Positions 6,197 through 6,258 of a stretch of 6,258 nucleotides of DNA are shown here, one piece after another. The DNA is from Prevotella sp. CAG:1058. GTDB lineage: Bacteria > Bacteroidota > Bacteroidia > Bacteroidales > Bacteroidaceae. The notes under the pieces are model-generated. The model made no database searches, was not told the origin of the DNA, and saw only the letters and a program-made list of their open reading frames with translations. How positions within the stretch are numbered: the first letter of the stretch is position 1; each line of letters starts with the position of its first letter. The DNA lies in the NCBI GenBank assembly GCA_000433175.1, contig HF986642.1, positions 1 through 6,258 on the forward strand, written 5' to 3'. Position numbers and translations under genes: made by a program.

Positions 6197-6258
6197 AGTT
6201 GTTGTATAGCTATTATGCGACTGTTGGAAAAGCCACGCGACTTTGACCCTTTTGGCCA

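Noticed and set aside
6197..6258. Possible start of another gene or RNA after the rprXY terminator
   Set aside because: No start codon with a sustained frame, promoter-like box or RNA fold is evident in these 62 bases; too little sequence to judge.

Overview
The window reads as chromosomal DNA of a member of the order Bacteroidales, Bacteroides/Prevotella-like; I lean towards Prevotellaceae but cannot prove it. Three things point there. All four proteins have a Bacteroidales look, most clearly the RprX/RprY two-component pair. Start codons are preceded by A-rich leaders with no Shine-Dalgarno sequence. The promoter-like sites fit the Bacteroides -7 consensus TAnnTTTG rather than the sigma70 consensus.

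Layout from left to right. Positions 1-32 carry the end of a rightward terminator whose gene lies outside the window. Positions 46-99 are a six-unit, 9-bp degenerate minisatellite. Positions 109-1236 (minus strand) encode HemW, a radical-SAM heme chaperone. A 154-bp divergent spacer (1237-1390) holds back-to-back promoter candidates. Positions 1391-3553 (plus) encode an EF-G paralog (FusA2/EF-G2 type) with several altered GTPase motifs, closed by a strong intrinsic terminator at 3618-3646. A 284-bp AT-rich spacer (3554-3837) has no gene and ends in a promoter-like site only a few bases before the next start codon. Positions 3838-5400 encode a membrane sensor histidine kinase (RprX) and 5408-6106 its OmpR/PhoB-type response regulator (RprY), 7 nt apart and evidently one operon. 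This operon ends in a terminator with a perfect 23-bp stem (6131-6196). The last 62 bases show nothing recognisable.

The genes form three transcription units: hemW leftwards, fusA2 rightwards and rprXY rightwards. HemW and the EF-G paralog share only a regulatory spacer. RprX and RprY work together as a phosphorelay from the envelope to transcription. GC content rises from about 33-50% in sampled hemW stretches to about 55-57% in sampled rprXY stretches.

I found no wholly new system. The most interesting item is the EF-G paralog. It has lost the catalytic switch-II histidine (Ser84 instead) and altered G1, G4 and G5 motifs, yet keeps the domain IV tip histidine used in translocation. This fits the GTPase-deficient EF-G2 described in Bacteroides thetaiotaomicron. 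Second is the possibility that the rprX mRNA is leaderless.
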